Position numbers and translations under genes: made by a program | Notes under the pieces: model-generated | Told to the model about the DNA's origin: nothing | The model's input: only the letters and a program-made list of their open reading frames with translations | The model's database searches: none | Shown here: in pieces, positions 54,819 through 64,000 of the stretch | Position numbering within the stretch: position 1 is the stretch's first letter | Layout: each line of letters starts with the position of its first letter | Assembly: GCA_947650285.1 (NCBI GenBank) | Contig: CANTFL010001122.1 | Coordinates: 62,001 to 126,000, forward strand | Length of the DNA: 64,000 nucleotides | Reading direction: 5' to 3' | Source: Hyaloperonospora brassicae | Lineage: Eukaryota; Oomycota; Peronosporomycetes; Peronosporales; Peronosporaceae

Positions 54819-56627
54819 ATGTCGTGGATCCGCTGCCGCGCCAGTCATTCGCGTCTCGCGGTCAAGAACTTGCCGCCCTCCGCCGCCTCCGCCGCCTCCG
54901 CCGCCATGTCCTCTTCTGCTGCCGCGGCGGCCCTCTTGGCCGACAAGCTGCAAAGCGCAGCGGCGCCTGCTGGCCACCAGATCATCCGCGAAGGTAACGG
55001 CGTGATGGTCTTCCCCGAGCAGAATCAGGTGTTCTACAACCCCGTTCAGGTCCTGAACCGCGACTTGAGCATTGCAGTGATCTCAGAGTTCGTCCGCTGT
55101 CGAGCACAAGAGCAACGGAACAAAGACGAGCGCAAGTCGTTGATGGCCGCCGACCCAACGGCGACGTTTGAGCCCAAGGTGTACTCGGACGAAGAGATTG
55201 AGACGTACTTGGCGGACACGGCCGAGACAAGAGGCATTCGCATCTTTGAGGCGCTGTCGGCTTCGGGCTTGCGGTCGATTCGCTACTTTCAGCAGATCCC
55301 GGGCGTGAAGTCGATCCTCGTGAACGATATGGACCCCGCTGCTGTGAAGGTCATCGAGCGCAACGTCACGCTAAATGAACTGCCTTTGGATCGAGTGATG
55401 CCAAATGAAGCAGATGCTACAGACGTCATGTACAACCACAGGAAGCCGGCCGACCAATTTGACGTTATTGATTTGGATCCGTACGGGTCTGCGTCCATCT
55501 TCTTGGACGCCGCTGTCCAGAGCGTCTCGAATGGAGGGCTGCTATGTGTCACGTGCACGGACATGCCAGTGCTTTCAGGCAAGCAGCCTGAGGTGTGTTT
55601 CTCGCGCTATGGAGCACTGCCGAACAAATCGCAGTACCTGCACGAGATGGCGCTTCGCATGGTGCTCCAGACGATCGAGTCGTCAGCAAATCGTTACGCG
55701 CGGCACATTGTGCCGATCGCGTCGTGCAGTATCGACTTTTATGTGCGCATCTTCGTTCGCGTGTACAAGTCGCCGGTGAATGTGAAAAAAGCAATGACGA
55801 AGCTGTCGCACGTCTTTCAATGTGTTCAGTGCGAGAGCTTCCACCTGCAGCCGCTTGGGGTGTCGAGTGGCAACAGCTACCACGCCTCGCGTGGCCCGAT
55901 CGTGGGAAAGCAGTGTGATCAATGCGACGGCAAGTTCAAGGTGGCAGGACCGATTTGGTCGGCGCCGCTTCATAGTCGCGATATCGTGCTGAAGATCCGG
56001 GACCGCGTGGAGAAGAGCACATCAGAATTCCCGACAAAGTCTCGCTTGCACGGCCTGCTGACGACGCTGTCTGAGGAGCTCGTCGACGCCCCGCTCCACT
56101 ATACTCTCCCGGGTCTGAGCAAGGTTTTGCACTGCTCTAACCCTCGAATGTCACAGATCCAGGGTGCCATTCGCCACGCTGGCTACAAATCCTCGCAGTT
56201 CCACAAAGTTCCCGAGGCCATCAAGACCAACGCGCCGAACGACGTCATATGGGACATTATGCGCTGCTGGGTCAAGAAACATCCAGTGAACAAGAAGCGA
56301 GACGGCCAGGATACTTCGGGCAGCCGGATCCTAGCTAAGGAGCCCAAGCTCGAAGCTAATTTCTCGTCCAAGCGCCTGGGGCCAAGCGAAAAGCCTAAGG
56401 CACTGCGTTTTCCATTGAATCCGGAGCCGAACTGGGGACCAAAGGCACGTGCTGTAGGCTACAAGGCGAACAGTGCAGTTGTTGCTGCGACTAACGGAGG
56501 TGAGTAGAGCGGCTTGGTGCGCATGATGTCTGTTATTGCAGCTCTTTTGCTAAGTGTGTGCATCTTCCTTTTATTTGCTACAGTCCAGGTACAGATCTCG
56601 GATGCGAAGAAGGTCAAAACGGAATAG
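54819..56627 (+). CDS. TRM1: tRNA (guanine26-N2)-dimethyltransferase
   Basis: Two exons, join(54819..56499,56584..56627), 574 residues. The donor is GGAG|GTGAGT and the acceptor TTGCTACAG; without splicing the frame stops five codons later. The protein has the TRM1 fold: VFYNPVQVLNRDLS near the N-terminus, the SAM-binding FEALSASGLRSIRY, the acidic NDMDPAA, and the active-site motif DLDPYGS. A C-terminal zinc module with CVQC and CDQC follows. The enzyme makes m2,2G26 in cytosolic and mitochondrial tRNAs. There are two in-frame ATGs: 54819, giving an Arg-rich, acid-free N-terminus, and 54906 (GCCGCCATG context) at MSSSAAAAALL. In yeast two starts place TRM1 in mitochondria or at the nuclear membrane. 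The tail encoded by exon 2 ends DAKKVKTE. Confidence 0.95.
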
Positions 56628-58716
56628 GCAAAGCGAACGAGAAAGGGGCAGTCTGGCATCCCCGTTGTTTTCACGTAATAGAGTGCTTGCTTTGCCTTTC
56701 GACAGCATGCCTTGGGCATCTTTGTAATGGTCGACTTGTGCCAGGACATCACTTTGTCTCCGCCAATGCTGTCGGAACTTGATCGTCATCCCCGTGTGCA
56801 AAGACGTCGCTGCGTCCATGGGTCGAAGCACTTTCTTCATCTGGCTCTCGGGCAGGCATTTGCATTTGTTCCCGGGCCTACCTGTCTGAAATTTTATACC
56901 GTGACGAAGACCATGCTTGCTGCCTACGGCCAGACGTTCGAGACGCAAGTACAGAGAGTACTACTGGCACACCTCGCCTCCACGAACGCGTACGCATTGC
57001 ACTTTGCTTCTCCTATCAACTCATAGCGCACGTTCGGTTGCTGCAGCTGAAGGCAATGGCTTTGAACGCGAGTATCAATTTCCGATACACACAGGTACGG
57101 TCATGTCTTTTGGATGGGAAGATGTGCGCGAGAAAGCGACGAAGTACAGCGCTCGTGCCGGACTGACGTCGATTTGCTTACGTGATGTGGTCAGTACTGC
57201 TTACCTGCCTGTTCAGTGTGCACACAATTGGGTCAGCGCTGACCCTGGCTTCTCACCCGTTAGGATCAAAGCCAAGGAGTCGAAGCTCGCTCGTCCGAAA
57301 TTCGATCGCTGGATCGAACAAGATGCTGCTGGGATGCTGCGATAAGCTGCCGGTGCTTGAGCACGACCGTAGCACACGCCACGCAGAAAGCGTGTAGGAA
57401 AGAATGCAGAGGGAATGACAAATGGCAGTAAAGGACTGCCGCTTCGAGAAGAAAAGAGCGACACATGCAGCAGACGCGGTCATCTACCGACAAACCGTTC
57501 GGTAGTGTGTGAACTGCCATTCGATGATCACGTGGTGCACGGCGATTAATTTACAACGACCGATCGAGTTGGTGTTTATGTTGCCTTCGTAGTGCATATC
57601 GCCTAATGCCTGTGTTCATTCAGACTAACGATAGCACGCTAGGCGACACGTTTTACTCACCAACACGAACACAAACAGGCAGCAAAGATTGACAAGCGAC
57701 AGCAGGTTGTAACTACGTCCAGGAGACTCGTTTGCGTCCGCAAGATAGGCACGTCATGGTCGTCCAATCGACTAAGCTATACGAGAAAATGGAGGGCGCG
57801 CAAGTAGCCTGATCCGTACCACGGCGAGTACACTCAAGACGAAGCGAGTAGTCCAACTTGTGAGACAGAAGCTCGTAGGTTTTTGCTAAGAAGTGGGAAT
57901 TGCTACGAGTGCGACCGCCAGCATGAACATCCTGTGCAGTGAAGGCACGATACATGGGCTGCATGCCAAACGCAGTCAATAGAGGAGTGGACAGACAATT
58001 TTTAGAACACTGCGCATGTGCATTTGCAAATCGTTCCTTAAGATGTCCGTATTGTAATGTGCATGTGCGAAAGCTCGATGCAAAAATTGCATTCTCCAGT
58101 AAGTGGTACTGCCTGTTTACAGTAGCAGGTCTCCAATCAGATGACAACAAAACTCGAGTCTCTCATTGCATTCAGTCGAGATCATTTCGCTGTTTGACAG
58201 ATTGACTTTTCCATAAAAAGGGTCGACGTGTGCGACATACCCGTTTCATGTAGCCACGTGCAGACGAGGAAGAAGGGGTGTTCTGTATCCAGACTCGATC
58301 AAGTAATCCAAAGCGTAATCATTCTGATCTTTTCGCGTCGATCCCATCGCTTCCGTCCGACGTTTTCTACCGAGCGCCAAGTTATTGCAACTACTCCAAT
58401 GACAATGGCACATTTGTGCAGACTCTGATGACCAGAGCAGTTATGTGCACCACATCGATCCCCACCCGAACAGTCTCCAGTGTCATTCATATGCACCACT
58501 GAGACGTGCGTGAAAAAACTCCGATCGTCGACCATTACCGGAGACATTCGTACGTACCGCTGCGACTTTCGTACCCACGCGGTGAAACATTCCCATCGAT
58601 TGTCTCAGGATTATAAGTTGTCAGATCTCGTGCACACGTCTCTACCCTACCCCCTTTTCAGCTATAACCGCTCCTTTGGCCAGAACGCAATCAGCGGCAG
58701 GTGGTCTCCCTCCTCT

Positions 58717-58758
<42 letters not shown>

Positions 58759-58887
58759 CTGCACACGCATTGACGTGTGCTGTCGTTGCGGGTCGGAGGC
58801 TCCGGGGCGCGTGTCATACCGTTGGAACTCCACTGGTCGCTCGAGACCGCGTTCACTTGGTTTGTCTATACCGCGCGTTCGTATCTA
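56628..58887. other. Intergenic with a possible unassigned exon
   Basis: A plus-strand frame at about 57040-57345, after a TTGCTGCAG acceptor-like site, has coding-like composition (EREYQFPIHTG, FGWEDVREKATKY, LARPKFDRWIEQD) and ends in a normal stop. No upstream exon joined cleanly in frame, so it is unassigned. The rest lacks coding pattern. A (CT)n run lies at 58710-58752, just upstream of the sirtuin gene and inside its likely leader. Confidence 0.4.
58710..58752. repeat. (CT)n microsatellite in the sirtuin leader region
   Basis: About 20 CT units, partly interrupted, ending 135 bp before the sirtuin start codon. It is pyrimidine-rich on the coding strand and may lie in the 5' UTR or core promoter. 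Confidence 0.85.
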
Positions 58888-60999
58888 ATGAAGCAATCAT
58901 TTCAAGACAGCAGTACCGTCGCCGTCGCACCTACAGGCCCGTCTCCCGCGGCGATCAAGTCGGCAGATACTGGACCATCGTGTCGCAACGGACGGACCAC
59001 CAGCAGCACGAGCATGGGCAACCGGAACCGCAGCGTGAGCATGGCCGTGCCGTCGAATGCACCTCCGAGCAAGAAACATCGGGCGTCGGACGACGAGCTC
59101 GAGCAAGCGACGCCTCCTTGTGCCTCAGCACCGTGTGCGTCGTTGTCGACCAATGAGACGGACGCAGCGGCTGCTGCGAGTGCTGGAGGTCGAGGGGATA
59201 AAGTGAGTGATGGGACGGACGTTCCGGACGTGGAAGAAGACGACCAAAATGGAGATGCTCAGTCATCGTTACTGACTTCGATGCTGTCGTTTGGACGCGA
59301 CATGAATGGATCGGATGACGATAGTGACGTCAGTGAAGAGGCGTTCAGCAACTGGCTTGTCGAACAAAAAAGCGCCGGCATGCCTGCGTGTCAAATGCTT
59401 GATGCGCTCGGATTAGGCGTGTCGGAAGGCGTTGCTGTGGACGACGATGAACTGTGGCAAGTCTTGCTTTCCATGGGTATTCGACTCGTGAAGCCGTCAC
59501 TTACGGTACGTTCGTTTTTCGCATGACGCTGCATCGGTTGATGCTTCCGAAGCTGTTTCCGACTCAAGGCAACTTGTGTGCGTTTGTTGCGCCGTGACTA
59601 GCGACCACGTGGTAAACTAGATACGGTCAACACACTGCAAGATGTGGCATCGCTGCTGCGATCGAGCAAGAAGATTGTGGTACTTGCAGGTGCAGGCATC
59701 TCTGTGTCTTGTGGCATTCCCGACTTTCGCTCCGAAAATGGCATTTACAGCGTACGTGGTTATGATTTGCTTTCTGACGTGATATGTGCCGTTTCTCACA
59801 TTGTTTGCGTTCGTGTGGCAATGGCGTTTGTGTAGCGCCTTAGCGAGTACAACTTGCCAAACCCCCAGTGCATGTTTGGTACGGACGCTTCGCTCATGTT
59901 GTTTGTCCGTTGGGCATGACTCACGCATCCTTTTATCGCGTCGTGCAGACATTGAGTTTTTCCGGTCGAATCCTCGACCCTTCTTTGCATTTGCAAAAGA
60001 GTTGTTTCCCAAATCCAGCGGTTTTACGTTTGTGCCGTCTCGGAGTCACTACTTTTTGAAGCTACTGGAGGAGAAGGGTAAGCTGCTACGAATTTACAGT
60101 CAGGTGAGAAATAGGTCTGTACTTGCGCCCCATTGCTGAGGTTGGCATCGATCGACTGACCTGCATGGTTTTGCTATCTTGAGAATATTGACATGTTAGA
60201 GCAAGCAGCAGGCATTTCGCACGAACATGCTGTGCTTTGCCACGGCTCCTTTGCAACAGCCACGTGTCTGGCGTGTAAACAAGTGTATCCAAGCGAGGCG
60301 ATTCGTGGTGAGGTGCTCAACCAACGAGTGCCGATGTGCAAGTCGTGTAATTCGCCGGGTGGAATTGTAAAGCCTGATATCGTGTTTTTTGGTGAATCGC
60401 TACCCCGGCGTTTTCATGACTCCATAAAGAGTGATGAAGGCGAGGCAGATCTCGTGCTTGTCATGGGTTCATCACTCAAGGTGAATCCCGTGCGCAGCAT
60501 CGTAGGTCGGTTCAAAAAGGACACGCCCATGATCTTGATCAACAGAGAACCAGTGGGACGTCCGCACAAGTTTGACGTAGAGCTGCTAGGATATTCAGAC
60601 GAGATTGTGCAGGAGCTGTGTCGATTGCTTGGATGGGACATACCAGAGCCTGACTTGGCACTTCTGGGTCAGTCCAATCTTGCTCCACCAGCAGTGGCAC
60701 CTTCAAGTACTCTCGCACCCTTGTCGTTCGAGTTCGTCCATCCATCAAGATACTTGTTCAACGGTTCCAAGTCAACATATTGCAGTTCGAGCGACGGTGG
60801 TGGCAGCAGCTCCTCGAGTGAGGACGGGACAAGTGGAGGACAGGACATGAATTCTAGCGCAGATGACATGGCCGTAGCGATAGACGCTGGCGACGAGGAG
60901 AGAGCACCGTCCACCGATGACCTGGTCGAAGGCGACCAAGACGATTTGATGGGAAGTGGAAACGAGCTGTTGGGGTCTACGAGTTTTGACGACAACTGA
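58888..60999 (+). CDS. SIRT1-type NAD-dependent protein deacetylase
   Basis: Five exons, join(58888..59505,59602..59751,59836..59878,59949..60103,60184..60999), 593 residues; introns have GTACGT/GTACGG/GTGAGA donors. Every junction restores conserved sequence. Residues 1-165 are polar and disordered with a basic SKKHR patch. About 150-205 form a helical module ([20 protein letters not shown]) as found before the catalytic core of class I sirtuins. The core has GAGIS...CGIPDFRS, the NID of YSQNIDML at a junction, catalytic His in HGSF, zinc cysteines CLAC and [16 protein letters not shown] and GSSLKVNPV. It closely follows SIRT1 rather than SIRT2/3 (PxxPxKF-like and ILINREP positions). The C-terminus is a Ser/Gly/Asp-rich tail. 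Nuclear histone/transcription-factor deacetylation is the expected role. Confidence 0.94.
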
Positions 61000-61298
61000 G
61001 CGCTCGAACACCTTTCGCCGCCCGCCAACTCAGCCACATTGGGACGCAAGCGAAGTCGCTGGATGGCACTTGTACCAATCTCAGCCAAACACACATACTG
61101 TACAAATAATCGCATGCTGGAGTCCGCATCTCTTCGTCTTCGATAAGCCGAAACGTGCCGTTATAGACATACTCCAGAGCAATAAAGACCATGCGCAACC
61201 CTGTTGATGAGCATGTTTGCACATGCATCCGTTCGACAATGAGGATGCCCGTACCAGCACATAACGTCTGCCCCGGCGCGTACTTCGTTCACATGCGC
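61000..61298. other. Convergent intergenic region
   Basis: Separates the stop codons of the sirtuin (+) and POP1 (-) genes by 299 bp and must hold both 3' ends. AATAAA-like AATAAAG occurs near 61182 on the plus strand, which could serve the sirtuin poly(A) site. Confidence 0.4.
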
Positions 61299-64000
61299 CT
61301 ATGCTCCAACTTGGACGAGCACGGGGCGAACCATTCGACCTCGCGGTGATCGAAGCATGGCTAGAGCACAGTGATCTTGCTTTCGATACCGCTGATCTTT
61401 CTTTGCTAGAAAGAGCTGCTGAAGCGGTTCACAAGCGACGAACCCGACTGCACGAAAAGCGCCCTTGGGTCGATCGTAGATTGCTGAAGTTACGAACCCA
61501 ATGAGAGACCGCTGACAGTACGTTGACGTCACCACGTTGCCGTTAGTGTATCGCTGTCTTTTTACCACAAAGATTGCACCGAGGTGGCCTTACCTCATCT
61601 CTCTCGGCACTCTTGTCCCAGGTTTTGTTTTCCGAAACCCCTGTGTCGGCACCCTTCCAATTGATGTCATTCTCAAACCTGTCTACGTCCCCGGCTGTAG
61701 GTGCGAAAAGCTGATTACACAGGGGTAGACGAAAGCACGAACAGTACCTGTCAACACCGGCAAACATGACGCACGATAGTCTCTTCACGTACCATAGCGT
61801 TGACGTCGATATTGCCACGTCTCGGAACGATAACAACGACACGAACAAGAGTTGGCATCGCCACCGGCACAATTGCATTGACACCAGAAGTCGGTACTGG
61901 CATCCTATCATTGACTTCCGCGGTAGCGTTCCCTGACCGGTGAAAGCAAAATGGCTGCATGTACGTATCCCCGCGCACGACACAAGGTATCATCCTGTCC
62001 TCACCCTTTGCATCACCGTCGCGCTTATGCTCGTCGAAAAGTAGCTCCCATCGTGGTTCGAAAGAAGGCTTAGCACTATGCTTTCCATTGCTAAAGCGCT
62101 TCGCCTTTGGCTTCTTTGCCTGTTCAGTCTCTAGGTCGCGCGCACGAGCTTCCCAATAGAGCTGCCCAGCTTGTGTGTCTGGGTAATCACACGGAAAGCT
62201 GTCAAAGAACAGGAAGGTAACGGCGTCAGATGCTACCGCGCAAGTGTGCAAACAACCATGCTCATTTACCTTGGTTGGTGCAACACGGTACTCAGCGCGG
62301 CGTCTTCCTTAAGCCCAACGACCATGGCACCACCAAATACCAGCGTCTTCAGTATGCTGGGCACACTAGATGGTAGACAGATGATATCCCAACCACTTGT
62401 GTGAGGAAACGGCTCGCGCTTCTTGACCAGCAAGAGATTGAGCGCCTGGGACTGTACGTGCACTGCATCCGAAGTATGGCCAAGCTTGTTCCCTTTTCGA
62501 TGACGGAATATCGTTTCATTAAGCTTGTGGTCTTTGCGGAAATTACTCTCAAGCTTTAGCCTCATAGACGACGACCACAGCAGCGAGTTGGGCGTCGGAC
62601 CCTTATCCATTTCACTGGCGTCTCCCCCATCATCCGGCTTCTTTTGCTTATCACCATCGACCGCGCTCAGATGTCGCAATGGACCGGATTCCGTCACACG
62701 AGTTAAATCAGAGCTACATGTAGTCCAGCTCAGCAATGCCTGAAGTTCGTTCATAATCACTTCCGACTCGGGCTCCTCTGCGTTTTTACCGAGTGACGAG
62801 AGACTAGCCCCAGACAGCGGACTCGGAATAACGTCCTTGCCGAGATCTGGCACTGCATACGCAGGAGGCTCGTTCAGCAAAGATAAGCCCGTTTCTGCAC
62901 CGGTCAACCGATGGCACGAAGCACTTGTGTTCCAACGTGCGACACGCGGATCCTCCACCGCAATGGCATAAACAGTGCACATCTGCTCATCGTCCTGCTT
63001 CTTCGTATTTTTCTTGCTAAGAGCGCGCAGCAACTTTCGTCGATTGCCACTACAACACTGAGCGACTGCCTCCTTTACATCAAATCCATCCTCATGGTCG
63101 GACACAGTTCCGTCCTGCGCATCCTGGGTGCTCAGACCATCGACTTTATCGACATTGCTTATCTTATCGCCAGCAGTGCTTGCAATGCTTGCCACAAGTT
63201 CGTTAGCAAGTCGTCCACGCAGCTTTAATCGGCACAATTGTCCTCTCCGATCCAGCATTTCAACGCCATCTTCATCGTTGCTGCAAACTTCCTGACAAGC
63301 TGATGCGATCGCCGTTGCTGCTTCCATATACGCTGCAGGATGCACCCATAGCCATAACTGCCTCTTGGCGCTTTGCCAGTCTTGGTGCAGCACGAACCGC
63401 CCACAACTGTAGTCTTTCTTCAACGGTCTCCACATAAACGTCACTGGTGCAATCGCACCTTGTGGAAATCGTCCCATGTGATGCAACATGCTGTGTCCTT
63501 CTTCGTCTCCAGCGAGAAACCGCAGTCCATGAAAGTCCGATCCATTCGGGTCCGAAATCAGCTGCAGCGCTGTCAAGAGCACTGACGGCACTCCATAGAG
63601 CTCAATAACTCCGTAATAACTAACATCGTGTAGCACGGCCTTGTTCCGGACAGCTTGCAATGCCGCAGACACGCTCTTGTCGGCTCGGTGGACGGCCAAA
63701 ATGTAGCCATAACGTGCATCCATCGCCATGCGCTTGGCATGGTACAAGTGCGACGGAAGCCAGCGCGGCCGGCCTGTCTCTGACTCTTCCGATAGACACG
63801 ACCGCTTTTGGATCAACGTATGGGGCCGACGGTTGTGCTTCCGGCAACGCAAGGAAGTAGACGTCTTTAGTGTGGACCGGAGGCGCTGGGGCATCTTGTG
63901 CGACTTGAAAGCGTTCGCTCGACGGCGCCGCTGGTTCTTCTGGGTCTCGACCTTCTTGTCCGCGTCATGGGCGAACGGTTCGTGCTGCGACAGCTCGTGC
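61299..64000 (-). CDS. POP1: RNase P/MRP subunit POP1, 5' part outside the window
   Basis: At least four exons: about complement(61299..61511, 61594..61710, 61775..62232, 62292..>64000). Introns C-D and B-C have clear sites (GAG|GTAAGG to TGTCAG; ATC|GTGCGT to TAATCAG). The A-B intron border is the least certain. Signature parts are the basic N-terminal stretch (QRRRRANAFK, RPRWLPSHLYHAKRM), the POPLD block with QLWLWVHP, the FPCDYPDTQAG motif, and the C-terminal RSLIGFVTS...VGFVACEPL. POP1 is the large scaffold protein of nuclear RNase P and RNase MRP, needed for 5' maturation of tRNA and for rRNA processing. The frame continues open through 64000, so the start lies beyond the window. An acidic, Lys/Asp-rich region is inserted between the first and second blocks. 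Confidence 0.93.

Noticed and set aside
57713..58150. 145-codon minus-strand ORF
   Set aside because: Composition unlike proteins nearby and no motif or splice support.
61301..61504. 67-codon plus-strand frame with helix-like composition
   Set aside because: It is antisense to the last POP1 exon, which has a clear family match (IGFVTS).
1..64000. RXLR or Crinkler effector genes
   Set aside because: None of the translated frames I read has a signal peptide followed by an RXLR/EER or LFLAK motif.
1..64000. CRISPR arrays, tRNA and rRNA genes
   Set aside because: No repeat-spacer pattern and no recognisable tRNA or rRNA sequence was seen, though divergent tRNAs could be missed by eye.

Overview
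The window looks like nuclear DNA of an oomycete, probably a Phytophthora or downy-mildew-like peronosporalean. This rests on gene content and structure rather than on any search. The genes are eukaryotic (cytosolic ribosomal protein uS5/RPS2, mitochondrial m-AAA protease, SIRT1-type sirtuin, TRM1, POP1, alkaline ceramidase, SPPL protease). They are intron-poor, with short 50-180 nt introns bordered by GTACGT/GTGAGT-like donors and CAG/TAG acceptors. There is a START+FYVE-like zinc-finger protein of the kind expanded in oomycetes, and GC-balanced genes alternate with long gene-poor stretches.

Layout. 1-2.2 kb: no secure gene. 2.2-4.1 kb (+): START/FYVE-like protein. 5.5-5.8 kb (-): a tiny two-exon gene for the small subunit of serine palmitoyltransferase, recovered only by splicing. 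6.3-8.4 kb (-): SPPL2-type intramembrane protease. 10.2-12.4 kb (-): three-exon TPR protein with FANCG-like organisation. 13.1-14.0 kb (-): alkaline ceramidase. 14.0-19.2 kb: gene-poor with decayed coding fragments. 19.25-20.36 kb (+): peroxisomal-type adenine nucleotide carrier with a GC-AG intron. 21.8-24.2 kb (+): protein with two class III nucleotidyl-cyclase-like domains. 26.1-27.2 kb (-) and 27.9-28.6 kb (+): two divergently transcribed small membrane proteins of unknown function. 29.2-30.0 kb (-) and 30.4-33.4 kb (+): RPS2 and FtsH/AFG3-like protease, divergent over about 450 bp. 33.8-34.7 kb (-): PDZ-like protein with an N-terminal lipidation motif. 35.1-35.5 kb (-): short two-exon gene.

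From about 36.6 to 54.6 kb lies an AT-rich, gene-poor island. It holds one intact orphan ORF, a hairpin, an inverted pair of about 200-bp repeats, GAGTC-rich repeats, a possible kinase relic and a decayed Pogo/Tigger-like transposase that carries intron-like insertions. Normal gene density resumes at 54.8 kb with TRM1 (+, two exons, two possible start codons), then a SIRT1-type deacetylase (+, five exons, 58.9-61.0 kb). Tail-to-tail with it is POP1 of RNase P/MRP (-), whose 5' end runs off the window.

The genes do not form one pathway. Two of them (serine palmitoyltransferase small subunit and alkaline ceramidase) act at the start and in the turnover of sphingolipids, and TRM1 and POP1 both act on tRNA. 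I see no operon-like system and no convincing new multi-gene system. The observations most worth checking are the mini-gene, the FANCG-like protein, the degenerate double cyclase and the contents of the AT-rich island. All exon borders were placed by eye from reading-frame continuity and splice consensus.
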